Counted from the first letter of the stretch, positions 45,601-55,400 are shown. The stretch is DNA of 64,000 nt from Arcuatula senhousia (GCA_963971305.1 OZ020309.1:13261001-13325000); one strand, 5' to 3'. Program-made: numbers and translations. The notes: a model not told the origin generated them from the sequence alone.

Positions 45601-47590
45601 ACCATGTCTGTCTGTTCGCTATCAGAGACCGTGTCAGTCTTTTCACTATCGGAGACCATGTCTGTCTTTTCACTATCAGAGCAGTAAAGAGACAATGTCT
45701 GTCTTTTAACTATCAGAGCAGTGAAGAGAACATGTCTGTCTATTCACTATCAGAGACCATGTCTGTCTTTTCACTATCAGAGCAGTAAAGAGACCATGTC
45801 TGTCTTTATATCAGAGCAGTAAAGAGAACATGTCTGTCTTTATATCAGAGCAGTAAAGAGAACATGTCTGTCTTTATATCAGAGCAGTAAAGAGAACATG
45901 TCTGTCTTTCATCAGAGCAGTAAAGAGCCCATGTCTGTCTTTTTATCAGAGCAGTTAAGAGAACATGTCTGACTGTTCACTGTCGTAGACCATGTCTGTT
46001 TGTTCGCTATCAGAGCAGTTAAGAGACCGTGTCTGTCTATTCACTTTCAGAGACCATGTCTGTCTGTTCACTATCAGAGCAGTAAAGGGACAATATCTGT
46101 CTTTTTATCAGAGCAGTTAAGAGACCATGTCTGACTGTTCACTATAAGAGACCATGTCTGTCTTATCAGAACAGTTAAGAGACCATGTCTGTCTTTTCAC
46201 TATCAGAGCAGTGAAGAGAACATGTCTGTCTGTTCACTATCCGAGACCATATCTGTCTTTTCACTATCAGAGCAGTAGAGAGAACATGTCTGTCTTTATA
46301 TCAGAGCAGTTAAGAGAACATGTCTGACTGTTCACTATCGGAGACCATGTCTGTCTGTTCGATACCAGAGCAGTGAAGAGACAATGTCTGTCTTTTCACT
46401 ATTTGAGCAGTAGGGAGACCATGTCTGTCTATTCACTATCAGAGCAGTAAAGACAATATGTCTGTCTATTCACTATCAGAGAGTATGTGTGTCTGTTCGA
46501 TACCAGAGCAGTAAAGAGACCATGTCTGTCTGTTCACAGTCAGAGCATTGAAAAGACCATGTTTGTCTGTTCACTATCAGAGCATTAAAGAGTCCATGTC
46601 TATCTGTTCATTGTTAAAGACCATGTCTGTCTTATCAGAACAGTTAAGATACTATCAGAGCAAAAGAAAAAAACATGTCTGTCTGTGTGCTAACGGAGAA
46701 GTAAAAAGACCATGTCTGTTTATTAGCTATCAGAGCAGTTTAGAGACCATGTATGTCTGTTCACTATCATAGCAGTGAAGAGACTATGTCTATTTGTTTG
46801 CTATCAGAGCAGTGAAGAGACCATGTCTGTCTGTTCGTTGTCAGAGCAGTAAAGATACCATGTCTGTCAGTTAACTATCAGAGCAGTGAAAATACCATGT
46901 CTGTTTGTTTGCTATCAGGGCAGTAAAGAGTCCATGTGTGTTCGCTATCAGAGCAGTAAAGAGACCATGCATGTCTTTCTGTTCATTATCAGAGCAGTAG
47001 AGCATGTCTGTCTGATTATCTGAGCAGTAAAGAGACCAAATCCGTCTGTTCTCTATCAGGGCAGTAAAGAGTCCATGTCTTTCTGTTCATTATCAGAGCA
47101 GTAGAGCATGTCTTTCTTTTGACTATCAGAGCAGTAGAGCATGTCTGTCCGTTCGCTATCAGAGCAGTAAAGTGACCATGTCTTTTTAAGGACATTTTTT
47201 CCGTCAAATTTAACGTTCTGCCTATAGTAGGTTAAAATCCGGACTTTGTATAACTTTGTGCGACCAGTATAAAAAGTAATACTATACGTTTATTAATGCA
47301 ACCTGTCCCATTCAATCCATTACGAAATACAAAAACAAAGATGAAACATACATGTACAACACGAGCAATAACAGAAAATATAGTATATTATAGAATATTC
47401 TCTCTCCATAGTTCTAATGACCGTATAATAAAAGAATTAACTATGGAAATTTGATAAACTGCTGAAAATACAGTCTATATTTGAGGTATTGACAACATTT
47501 TGACAATGGACAATTATTGCTTATCCTTTTCGGTGTTTGCATAGCTTTTATCTAATTTTGCTTTTTGTTTTGCAGACATTGAGGACATGA
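30289..47590 (+). CDS. Beta-1,4-galactosyltransferase-family enzyme, complete, seven exons
   Basis: This is a type II Golgi membrane glycosyltransferase (GT7 family) that adds Gal or GalNAc in beta-1,4 linkage to terminal GlcNAc. Coding exons are 30289-30688, 34419-34651, 35248-35435, 35790-35912, 37160-37264, 40239-40377 and 47576-47590; they sum to 1203 nt (400 residues) with consistent phase. It has a short cytoplasmic tail, a hydrophobic anchor (about 15-35), a stem, then IPYRDRDSQL, LDYGIYVIEQ, FNRAMLMNIGYAEA, the metal-binding DVD (243-245), FGGVSAL, GWGGEDDD (304-311), and Met335/His338, matching the Mn ligands of mammalian B4GALT1. Ile280 occupies the place of the donor-selecting Tyr289, as in invertebrate beta4-GalNAc transferases, so LacdiNAc synthesis is the better prediction. 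AATAAA signals lie at 47776 and about 47829. Confidence 0.95.
31075..33435. mobile_element. Long-TIR element with internal tandem repeats (intron 1)
   Basis: The left end (GTGTACACTTTGTTGATAA, CCTAAGGTTAAACTCC, then CATATGTTTTATAGTCTCGAG) is matched in inverted form at the right (33060-33430), giving terminal repeats of roughly 300 bp. The body contains about six units of the GGCATATGCATACCAAGTTT repeat. It has no coding capacity. A partial inverted copy lies at 24505-25930. Confidence 0.82.
31540..32350. repeat. Tandem repeat with GGCATATGCATACCAAGTTT core, ~6 units
   Basis: The core GCATATGCATACCAAGTTT recurs at about 31603, 31763, 31929, 32106 and 32267, spaced about 160 bp, with TAGTTCTTGAGATA and GGAAAATCAAGGTCAAGG blocks between. 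It is the inverse of the array at 25480-25925. Confidence 0.9.
33436..34418. other. Remainder of glycosyltransferase intron 1
   Basis: Non-coding. The 33890-34250 part contains monomers related to the 23140-23800 repeat (AACTCCTAAACAATTTAATG, then CATAGCAAAATAAGGA and ATACCAAAACATGGACTTA). Confidence 0.55.
34419..34651 (+). CDS. Glycosyltransferase exon 2
   Basis: Encodes residues 134-211: the conserved cysteine in SYCYPRHRVAIIIPYRDR, then TFLYNIHPILLRQELDYGIY and VIEQ, the start of the nucleotide-sugar binding fold. Acceptor TTTTTTAG, donor GTGTGT. Confidence 0.96.
35248..35435 (+). CDS. Glycosyltransferase exon 3
   Basis: Encodes residues 212 to about 274: SGTSKFNRAMLMNIGYAEA, CFVFHDVDLIPENDRN with the metal-coordinating DVD, and the second conserved cysteine in YSCPPQPRHMS, which pairs with the exon 2 cysteine in characterised homologues. 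Confidence 0.97.
35790..35912 (+). CDS. Glycosyltransferase exon 4
   Basis: Encodes LPYTAIFGGVSALTKEQF and GWGGEDDDMWN, the acceptor- and donor-binding core. The Ile before FGGVSA is at the position of Tyr289 in bovine B4GALT1. Donor GTAATT. Confidence 0.97.
36100..36500 (-). pseudogene. LINE RT C-terminal fragment (intron 4)
   Basis: On the minus strand the peptide EVERVQRRAAGFIFNSYRGH appears (about 36410-36470), the VQRRAARFV motif found after the RT domain of many jockey/CR1/L2-type LINEs. It is followed by poorly conserved sequence. Frames are broken and the fragment is short; limits are approximate. Confidence 0.6.
36665..36905. repeat. Possible SINE-like segment
   Basis: This block is less AT-rich than its surroundings, with GGGTGTCACACTTCATGAAC and TTTAAAGATCCCTTTATGGG, the kind of segment seen in molluscan SINE bodies. 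A related GGTGACACC...AAGACCCCTTTG order occurs at 60375-60480. I cannot find clear Pol III boxes. Confidence 0.3.
37160..37264 (+). CDS. Glycosyltransferase exon 5
   Basis: Encodes IHNAGYKVIRYAMDIARYKM then IKHGTDKGNKANPS. The Met and His spaced by two residues (335, 338) match the Mn ligands of B4GALT1. Donor GTAGGG. Confidence 0.95.
37518..37749. mobile_element. Poly-G MITE (intron 5)
   Basis: The left end GGAGACCATTTGATTTTAAT, GGCGGGCTATGG is mirrored at the right by CCATAG, 17 Cs, ATCAAAATCAAACGGTTGCTCC. Long open frames on both strands here are artefacts of the G and A runs. Same family as 39751-40034. Confidence 0.88.
37990..38205. repeat. Duplicated segment, copy 1 (empty MITE site)
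   Basis: This segment, from GGTGTTTTTAATTCAGTGGC to CAAGCATATACC, reappears at 38684-38755 plus 39388-39515, interrupted there by a MITE. At 38080/38081 the uninterrupted junction reads ATAACCAGGTCTACATG. Confidence 0.92.
38684..39515. repeat. Duplicated segment, copy 2 (occupied by MITE)
   Basis: Same sequence as 37990-38205 with scattered substitutions, split by the 632-bp element at 38756-39387. Confidence 0.92.
38756..39387. mobile_element. MITE with GGTGGTGTTCTC ends (intron 5)
   Basis: Ends GGTGGTGTTCTCAAAGC and GCTTCGAGAACACCACC are inverted repeats with one mismatch. Internal subterminal copies of GGTGTTCTCGAAGC (38841) and CCTTCGAGAACA (39300) repeat the motif. The empty copy at 38080/38081 fixes both borders: the flank reads CCAGG, element, TCTACATG, with no target-site duplication visible. 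Confidence 0.92.
39525..39745. repeat. Solo fragment related to the TTCTCGA MITE family
   Basis: Contains ACTTCAGACTAGGACGA and several TTAGGAC/GTCCTTAGAC stretches like the subterminal parts of the elements at 38756 and 48052, but lacks a terminal GGTGTTCTC. Confidence 0.45.
39751..40034. mobile_element. Poly-G MITE (intron 5)
   Basis: The left end TAAGGGATCGACCATTAGAT, a T run, 13 Gs, CTATGGTGAAATTTGAAATA is inverted at the right (CATAGCCCCCCCCCTG, AAAATCAAACGGTCG). The sequence just inside the left end (CTATGGTGAAATTTGAAATA) is identical to that in the 37518-37749 copy. Confidence 0.88.
40075..40130 (+). repeat. SINE-like tail
   Basis: ACTGGCGTAAAACACCAACT followed by ACTCACTCACTT resembles the 3' end of bivalve tRNA-derived SINEs, which finish in a GTAAAACACCAA-type segment and a short TCAC microsatellite. 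The body is absent. Confidence 0.4.
40239..40377 (+). CDS. Glycosyltransferase exon 6
   Basis: Encodes residues 350-396: FKLLKESKKYFKSDGINSL, YKVLNITYEHLYTKITVDI and ending VMK. It is the C-terminal strand region of the catalytic domain. Donor GTAAGA; intron 6 is 7.2 kb. Confidence 0.95.
40378..42234. other. Intron 6 before the minisatellite
   Basis: No exon is supported. A 127-codon open frame at 40881-41264 has no recognised domain and lies inside the intron. A 17-bp direct repeat (AAAGTTACTTAAGTTA) occurs near 41915-41940. Confidence 0.5.
42235..47186. repeat. Five-kilobase minisatellite, 27/37-bp units (intron 6)
   Basis: More than 100 copies of a unit built on CATGTCTGTCTGTTCACTAT, CAGAG. 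Two length classes alternate: a 37-bp form with the decamer GCAGTAAAGA and a 27-bp form without it; shorter variants read CTTTATATCAGAGC or CTTATCAGAAC. A higher-order repeat of 513 bp is visible (43836-44024 against 44349-44537, nearly identical). Open frames on both strands translate to SVCSLSEQ-like repeats and are not genes. The array is interrupted at 45101-45340. Confidence 0.97.
45101..45340 (-). mobile_element. LINE/SINE 3' end inserted in the minisatellite
   Basis: A 240-bp block unlike the array begins (plus strand) with GAATAGAATAGAATACTTTT. On the minus strand this is a 3' end with TAATAAAAGTATTCTATTCT, an ATTCT-type terminal microsatellite as in CR1-like elements. The rest is AT-rich UTR-like sequence. 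Array units resume at about 45341. Confidence 0.7.
47187..47575. other. End of intron 6
   Basis: AT-rich intronic sequence ending in a T-rich tract and the acceptor TTTTGCAG. Confidence 0.6.
47576..47590 (+). CDS. Glycosyltransferase exon 7 (last four residues and stop)
   Basis: ACATTGAGGACATGA encodes Thr-Leu-Arg-Thr-stop after acceptor TTTTGCAG. Phase matches exon 6 (phase 0). Reading on from exon 6 into intron 6 would also stop soon, so an alternative short C-terminus is possible; this exon is inferred from splice signals, phase and the AATAAA that follows at 47776. Confidence 0.65.
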   Translation, partial: TLRT

Positions 47591-47775
47591 TCAGAAGAAT
47601 GAATGGATAAAAAGAACACCAGCTTCTCTAGGAATATACGACAACCTGAGGTGTACAGTTTACACTGCTTTATATATTTTGTGTTTGTTCTTTACTTTTC
47701 ATCCCATTTATGTAAGTTGGATGGATGTTTGGATGTAATGAAAGAGTCCAGAATGCACAGAGGGCACTTAATTGG

Positions 47776-47834
47776 AATAAAAAACTAATATCAAGACTGG
47801 TTGGCATTTAAAAAAATCGAACATCTGTAAATAA
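47776..47834 (+). terminator. Polyadenylation signals of the glycosyltransferase gene
   Basis: AATAAA at 47776-47781 and again near 47829, 190-240 bp after the stop codon. Confidence 0.5.
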
Positions 47835-48051
47835 ATGTCATCATGTCGCTTATGCAAAGCAGGGAGATTCATATATCATATTAAAAGGGGACTTTGAGAT
47901 ATCATGTGATACATTTTACTTTTATTTTTTGATTGTTTATTTATTTTAGAGAATTGATTTGTTGAACATTGTGTGCCATAAGTTCATTTTTTATGCTAAC
48001 TTGTAAATCGTTCTGGAAATTAAGCAGTTAATTAATTTTAATAGTCCTGGA

Positions 48052-48692
48052 GCGGTGTTCTCGAGAGTATCCTAAAATTTGTCTAAAGACGCGTCTAAAG
48101 TCAAATTTTGAGACCTAGTTTGGACCATCTTTAGACCATCCTAATCTGTTTCTCGAAACTATCTTAGACGCGTCCTTTGTAAGGACGTCTCAATATAGAT
48201 TTAATACAATTTTTATTTAAACAAAATTTAACAAATTTACTTTTTAAACAATATATTCCTCTGTATGTACACCAAAAGGGCTACCATTTGAATGCTAAAG
48301 CTAAAAGTCAACACTTTATTAGCTACAGTTTTTATTTTAAATTCATAACCACGTTGTCCTAAAATAATTAAAACAACATACAGGGTCATCGAAGTATGTG
48401 AAAATAAGTTCAAAGTTTAAAATCATGCATGATGCCTTGAATACAAGTTAATCGATGATTAAATGTCATTAGGTGAACACATGGACAAAATATAGTGAGT
48501 TATAGTGTATAAAATAAGTAAAATTTAAGATTGGATGGTCTAAAGACATCAAATTTGGTGTCTTAGTTTTTATCCTAAAATAAGACAAGAGCTTAAAATA
48601 GGACTGCTTCGAGAACACGACTTAAGACTATGACGAGTCTTTAGATGGTCTATAGACAAGTCTTAATCCTAAGATAGTTTCGAGAACACCGC
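48052..48692. mobile_element. MITE with GCGGTGTTCTCGA ends
   Basis: GCGGTGTTCTCGAGAGTATC at the left is inverted at the right (TAGTTTCGAGAACACCGC). Subterminal copies near 48150 (TTTCTCGAAACTATCTTAGA) and 48607 (TGCTTCGAGAACACGACTTA) repeat the motif. It spans 641 bp, close to the 632 bp of the 38756 element, and shares its terminal GGTGTTCTC. Confidence 0.88.
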
Positions 48693-49385
48693 CCCTGCTT
48701 TTTAATGTAAGAAAAGTTACGGATTTAGTGGCCTGAATAACAAATGGTGACAATATATTCCATCTATGAATCTGCCGCTAAATACATAATCAATGCAATA
48801 AGACATGTTTTGCTTGCAAAGAGTTAAGAATAACGCTGTCACTTCACCCCCAAAAAATCTCACTTCAAAAAATTATTTCACAAGTGATAGAAAATCGTAG
48901 AGAAGCAGTATTCCAGGGTACAATTCAAGAATGATATAGTTTTCATTTAATATGTCAAGTCAATATTCTATATTTGTAATAAAATTTCAAATAGCAGACT
49001 TTGTGCTTTATATGTAGTTTCTTCCGATCATGATGTAAATAAATCAACCATGTAGGCTTTGTATATGCAAAGTAGTGTTTTTGTTCATTTGTCATACTTA
49101 TCAGTCGTTCTCTCAAAGGTTCGCGTTTTTTAAAAGCTACATTTCTGACCCCCCCCCCTCACAGATCTCTCCGCCCTTTTCCAATCTTCATAAATATCAG
49201 CTTACCGTCCTTATCAAAACGTTTAAAATATTTATATAACAAGTAAAAGTAAGTATGTGATGGGAAAAAATCATAACCTATCACGTAAACTGCAAACTTG
49301 GGTTGCACATTATGTCGTTATGTGAAGGGATTGAAGGGAATTTTTATACCTCTTTATAAGTTTCTTCACTCTTCTATTCAATTCT
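48693..49385. other. Gene-free stretch
   Basis: AT-rich; includes a C tract near 49148. I see no exon or structured repeat. Confidence 0.5.
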
Positions 49386-49389
49386 ATTC

Positions 49390-50150
49390 AATGAAACTGT
49401 CCTAAGCTATATCCTAAACTATGGATGTAGAAAAGACCATCATAAGACGCGTCCTAGGATATAAAACGAACCATAAATACTTCAATAGGACCACCCTTAA
49501 ACGAAGTTAGGATAATCATATAGCCATATGTAATACATTTAAGCCCAATGTAAAAGCTTCTGAAAAGATAAGAAGGTTTTTGTTTTACACTTATGAATAT
49601 AAAATATATCTTAACGTTTTTTTTTATTTCGATACCTGTGTTTTTCAAAGTATAAAATTATTATTATGATAATTTATTGCATTATCATTAAAATGCATTT
49701 TTCATCAGTTTTGTTTGCACGTTGCACTTATGAATAATAACCAAATCAAATCCTTAATAGTTTGAGGGGCACAATTGATTTATTGTGAAAAGTCTACATA
49801 CATTAGAGTATTTGCTTAAAGACGGACAAACAATATCCAGTATGGGTTAAAGAATTAGTAGATATTTCGTCAATTGAAACAAATAAAATATATAAGATGA
49901 GAGTTAAGCCACATACAATCCTAATTCAAGGATTTTTTTAACAAATTTCAGACAATTTTGAAGTTGAAAGTTAATAGTTTGAAGTTAAAAGGTACAAGGA
50001 TGGTCCTAGAACAACAATTTTCTCATCCTTAAATAAAATCTAGGACCAAAATTGGGACAGATGCCTTCAATAACACGACTTAGGACTGAGGCATGCCCAA
50101 ACATATCGTAATCCTAAGACACCTTCGTTAACACGGTCCCAGGATTTTAA
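49390..50150. mobile_element. Decayed member of the TTCTCGA MITE family
   Basis: The left part has AACTGTCCTAAGCTATATCC and CATCATAAGACGCGTCCTAG; the right part has CCTTCAATAACACGACTTAG and AAGACACCTTCGTTAACACG, mutated versions of the GTCCTAA/CTTCGAGAACACGACTTA blocks in the 48052 element. The ends are too eroded to place exactly. Confidence 0.5.
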
Positions 50151-51050
50151 ATTTTCTATTACAAAAAATTAATATAACCCCAAACACATCAGGTCTGTCA
50201 TGAAAGGACAGATATTAGATTTCCCCCCCCCCCCCGTGATATGGGTAAAATTGACTGGATCACACCTATTCCAACCCCGTTTAGTATGAAGATACATAAA
50301 TGATGACCGTAATACGTTTTATCTTCTGGTTCGTGATTGAATTGTGTCCCTTTGAACAACCTGGCTCGGTAGGACAGCTAGATACCAAAGAAAATTTTCC
50401 GCTTTTTTTTAAAATTTATAATTAATTAGGCTTAAAATACAAGCATGGAGTTCAATCTTTTGGGGCGCATTTAATTTGAGCTAATTAAAATGGAAGATTG
50501 TTACGCTCAATCGCTGAAAAGAAGTGGTGTTTTTAGGGGAAAAAAGACAACAAAATACCTATCTTACAATCAGCGCTCTCATACTCAACATAGAAACTGT
50601 AGTCATAAAATTCAAAACTATACATACTAATATAAGGTAAAAATATATAAGATTAATAATTACAAGAAACATTTCAGTTTTTCCGTTGTATCACGAACTT
50701 ACCAAAAAAAAAACAAAAAACAACAGGATGAATGGAAGTGGGACATGGAAATAATTAAATTTCTGTTAAAACAATTTATATTCTTGGCTTAGATTATAAT
50801 TTACGGGTTATTGGCATATCATTTCATACCCCTACTAAAATTATAACCTTAATCATCATTTTATACTAATTTCTGTGAATCATTGCAAACTTTATTTTCA
50901 GCATTTTAAAGAATCACCTTCTGATGACATTAAATTCATTAAATTCATTATAGACTAACTTTTTGAACAGACCATTCTTTCATATGATTATTATCCGCTA
51001 AAACCTAAAAAATACCATCTTTCTTGCATTTTTTTTTGCCATTAAGGTGA
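50151..51050. other. Gene-free stretch
   Basis: Contains a run of 13 Cs near 50222 and AT-rich sequence; nothing else recognised. Confidence 0.5.
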
Positions 51051-51250
51051 AAAGGAGTAGAGCCACGAAGGCTTTAAAATGGCCCAAAAATACAACTTTG
51101 ATATAAAAAAAAAACGACAACGGAACGAAGCAGTCATGAAAATTGAGCTCCCGGAAAAGTGTGAATTTTTGCATTCAAATTGTGATTAAGGACTTGTAAA
51201 GTGTCTATGACATAGAAACATTTTTATAGTATCTCATCTATGTAACATTT

Positions 51251-52414
51251 ATGGCAAAAGGTGATCGTAAGCGTAAAAATAGCCAACAATCTAAGACGGG
51301 CTATACACCACCCTTGAAAACCGGTTCCAATATGGCGGCGACGGATCAAAACAATAAAGACAATCCTTTAGATGTTTCGCAAGTCATAATGCAGGCCAAC
51401 GATACACTGCATGGTAGTTATATTGAGTCAAGTAGAAGCCCAACAAACGAAAATATTGTGCACAACCCAGCCCAGCATCAATTTAGAATGCCACCACCGA
51501 TTCAACATAGCTCCCCCCTCCAACATAGTACAAACCCGACAAACATACAGTCAGTGTCAACACCTATGCCTATGCCACAATGCATTCCACGGCCACCACA
51601 AACCCTTCAACCAACACCCATGCACAATATGCCTCCGCAAATGATGGTACCAAACATGGCCATGTTGTCAGAAACTCATGAAAGGGTAAAAAGACTAGAG
51701 ATAATCTTAAATGAAAAACCGTCTAAACTAGACATATTAGATACACTAGCAAGAAAACTAGATAACTTTGAAGTCTCAATGAACCAAATAAGAATAGATC
51801 TAGATGATCTTCGAGAAACACAGGAAAAGCATTCACAACTCAATATGAAACAAGAAGCTCATCATCATCAGGTAGAAGGAAGACTCAGAGATCTTGAGCT
51901 AACAAACAGAAAACTAGTGTCTGAAAATGCTGAGCTAAAGGAACAGTTTTTATCTATGCAAACAAGATCAATGAAATACAATTTGATATTTGGTGGCATC
52001 CCAAACCCTGAGGGAAATGAGGAAAGCACTGAGACTGTAATTAGAGAATTCCTAACAAATGAGCTTCAAATACCAAATGTTGATCAGATTCAATTTCAGA
52101 ATGTGCATAGGCTGGGGGAGCGCACCGATGGGAAACACAGAAGCATCATTGCCCGTTTCGTGAAGTATCAGGACCACGAAAATGTAAGAAGAACAGCATC
52201 GGAAAAACTTAAAGATAGGCCCCAGTATTCTGTGTTTCAACAGTACCCTAAAGAAATTGTCGATAGAAGGAAGCCGCTAATCCCTAAACTTAAAGAATTC
52301 CGCCGTCAAAAGAAGAATGCCAAATTTGTATATGATAAGTTGGTTGTAGACGGTGAAGTATATGATCCAACCCGTGGGGACCCTCGATATATACCTGGTT
52401 TGCCCCAGAACTAG
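51251..52414 (+). CDS. LINE ORF1 protein (coiled coil and RRM-like)
   Basis: A nucleic-acid-binding protein of 387 residues expected to package LINE RNA. The N-terminus is basic (MAKGDRKRKNSQQSKTG), followed by a Pro/Met/Gln-rich low-complexity stretch (about 75-135). A leucine-heptad coiled coil follows (about 140-240, e.g. RVKRLEIILNEKPSKLDIL, LRDLELTNRKLVSENAELKE). Then comes an L1-ORF1-like RRM and C-terminal domain (from about 245: KYNLIFGGIPNPEG, VIREFLTNELQIPN, VHRLGERTDGKHRSIIARF, RRKPLIPKLKEFRRQKKNAK). The stop is TAG at 52412-52414, and the reading frame simply continues as ORF2 after it. Confidence 0.95.
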   Translation: MAKGDRKRKNSQQSKTGYTPPLKTGSNMAATDQNNKDNPLDVSQVIMQANDTLHGSYIESSRSPTNENIVHNPAQHQFRMPPPIQHSSPLQHSTNPTNIQSVSTPMPMPQCIPRPPQTLQPTPMHNMPPQMMVPNMAMLSETHERVKRLEIILNEKPSKLDILDTLARKLDNFEVSMNQIRIDLDDLRETQEKHSQLNMKQEAHHHQVEGRLRDLELTNRKLVSENAELKEQFLSMQTRSMKYNLIFGGIPNPEGNEESTETVIREFLTNELQIPNVDQIQFQNVHRLGERTDGKHRSIIARFVKYQDHENVRRTASEKLKDRPQYSVFQQYPKEIVDRRKPLIPKLKEFRRQKKNAKFVYDKLVVDGEVYDPTRGDPRYIPGLPQN

Positions 52415-52425
52415 GACAATACAAC
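52400..52425 (+). promoter_or_regulatory. Candidate stop-codon readthrough site
   Basis: The junction reads CAG AAC TAG GAC AAT. TAG is the only stop between two ORFs in the same frame. The base after the stop is G. No experimental support; inferred from frame identity and lack of an upstream AUG for ORF2. Confidence 0.5.
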
Positions 52426-55400
52426 AGACATCGGTCAAGGTCATGGAAACGAAAAGATAAACATTACCTGTCTAAATGTGTGTGGTTTAAAGAAGAAACT
52501 ATTGAACCCTGACTTTATTGATTTGATTAAAAATTATGATATACTTGTATTTACTGAATCTAAACTTAGTGAATTAGATGAACTTGATTTACCTTCAGAA
52601 TATTGTTGTTTTTCAAAAATAAGAAAAAAATGTAAAAGAAAGTCTGGTGGAATTTCGATTTTGTATAAAAAATCATTGTCAAAATATATAACCTTCTTGA
52701 AATCTGATAGCGAGTTTATACAGTGGGTAATTATATCAAAAAAATATTTTCACCATAATCAACAAAATTGTAAGAAAATTTTATTAGGATGTGTCTACAT
52801 ACCCCCAGAAGGATCAAAGTATTCTTCTGACGAAGCATTTGTAGAAATTGAGAGTGAGATGATAAACTTTTCTAAAAATTGTCACGTTTCCTTAATTGGA
52901 GATTTTAATGCTAGAAGTGGTACTTTAAGCGATTTTGTAGATTTTGATGAACATTTATTTGACATTTTAGAAATCAGTGAAAATGCGGATTTTTTGCATA
53001 ACACTGAAATTTTCAAAAACAAACTTTTAGAAAGAGGGTTTCCTATTGAAAGATGTTCGCAAGATAGAACTCGCATTAATAACTATGGTAATAAGATTAT
53101 TGAATTTTGTAAAAGGTGTTCTATGTATATTGCTAATGGTCGTTTACATGATGACAAACATATTGGTAAAACCACTTGTAAAGATGCATCATTAGTAGAT
53201 TATTTACTTATCTCAGAGTCCATGGTTGATATTGTTTCTGATTTTTATGTAGAAGATTTTGACCCTATGTATTCTGATGCACATAATCGTCTCCATTTAT
53301 CTCTAAATTTTACACAACCAAACGTTGTAAAACAAGAACATACAGAAATCACTTACCGTAAGTGGAATAATAAGAAAAGTGAAAATTTCCGACAATCATT
53401 GATTGATGACACTGAAGGTATCCTGGGCAGAATTAAATCCCAACTTGACAATATTAACTCTAGCACGGTCACGCCTGAACAGGTCACGGACCTTGTTAGT
53501 GATATAGGTCATGTTTTGATTGAAACTGCCCGAGATACTTTTGGAGTTGCAAATAAAAAATTTCTTTACAAAGATAATAAATCCTGGTTTGACAAAGCTT
53601 GTAAGGTTAAGCGCGACGAATTTCACGCCGCTCGTAACCTGTTTAAAGTAACCAAGTCGGCGTCACACAAAAAAGAAATGAATGTTAAAGCGAAAACATA
53701 TCGTCAAACCTTATCTAATAGTTATGCAAAATACTCAGAAAGTTGTGCAAATGAGTTGAGATCTAGTTCTAAACACGATCCCAAGTCATTTTGGAAGATT
53801 TTGCATAAATATTCACATGCAAATAAGGAATCGCCGGAAATTGATATTGATACCTTCTATGAATATTTTAAAAACCTAAACGCAGGAGACGAATCCACAG
53901 AAATTGATATAAATGTTGACGATATGTGCGACAATCCAGTTTTTGATGAATTATTAAATGGTAAAATATCTGCAAATGAGGTACAAGATGCAATAAACAA
54001 ACTGAAAAATAGTAAGGCACCAGGTACAGACATGATTATTAATGAATATCTTAAATACTCATCACCTCAACTTATATCTATATATTGTGACTTATTTAAT
54101 TTAGTTTTAGATAGTGGTATTGTTCCCGAGAGCTGGACACAAGGAATTATAAAACCTATATATAAAAATAAGGGTGATCCTGCAGATCCAGATAATTATC
54201 GTGCGATTACCCTCATTAGTTGTATGGGTAAACTTTTTACGTGTATTTTGAACTCTAGATTGAATGTATTCTCAAATGAGTTTAATGTCCTGTCCGAAAG
54301 CCAAGCGGGTTTCAGAAAAGGATATTCGACTCTTGATAATATATTTACTTTACATGCTCTTATAGAATTTTACTTTGCGTATGGAAAAAAACTATACTGC
54401 ACTTTCGTTGATTTCCGTAAAGCTTTCGACACAGTCTGGAGGGAAGGGTTATGGACAAAATTACTAAAAAGCGAGATAAAGGGGAAGATTTTTAAAGTTA
54501 TATACAACATGTACGATGGAATCAAATCATGTGTGCAATGTAGTGGAGGACAGACGGAATTCTTTCCTTGCCTTACTGGAGTCAGACAGGGAGAGAACTT
54601 GTCTCCCTTCTTATTTTCCATTTTTCTAAACGATTTAGAAACATTTTTTGCCCAGCTTGACGGACTATCTCTTGAAACTATTGAAAAGAAGATGATGGAT
54701 GAAATTCATATTTATTTTAAATTTTTTGTGATATTGTATGCAGATGATACAATTATTTTAGCTGAAAGTCCAGATAATATGCAAAATTCTTTAGATATAT
54801 TTAAAAGATACTGCGATTTGTGGAAGCTTGAAGTAAATGTTAACAAAACGAAAGTTATTATTTTTTGTAAACGTAAAACCAGACAAGGAGTAGAATTTTA
54901 TCTGAACGGAGAAAAACTTGAAATTGTTGATTCATATACATATTTAGGAGTTATTTTTAAATACAATGGATGTTTTATTGAAACTCGAAAGAAAAGAGTA
55001 GAACAAGCTCAAAAAGCTTTATTTAGTATTTATAAACTGATAAATAACGAGAATATCCCTATAGACCTTCAATTGAAAATGTTTGATTGTATGATTGAAC
55101 CTATATTATTGTACGGCTCTGAAGTCTGGGGATTTGAAAATATTAATGTCATCGAGCAAATACAATTGAAGTTTTGTAAAAGAATACTTGGTGTCAGAAA
55201 TACTACACCAAATTACATGGTGTACGGAGAACTTGGGAGATTTCCGCTCAAAATAAGTGTCAAAGTGAGAATGATTTCTTTTTGGGGTAGACTAGTTCAA
55301 AACGAGGGCAAATTATGTAACTCACTGTATCGTTTGATGCTTAAATTGAATGACATCAAGACATTCAAGTGGATTAATTGTATGAAAAATATTTTTAATG

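Noticed and set aside
42235..47186. CRISPR-like regular array of ~37-bp units
   Set aside because: Units are directly adjacent and mutually similar without unique spacers, in a eukaryotic intron; this is a minisatellite.
42512..47207. Many 60-98-codon open frames with SVCSLSEQ or RQTWSLIV repeats
   Set aside because: Translations of the intronic minisatellite on both strands, not genes.
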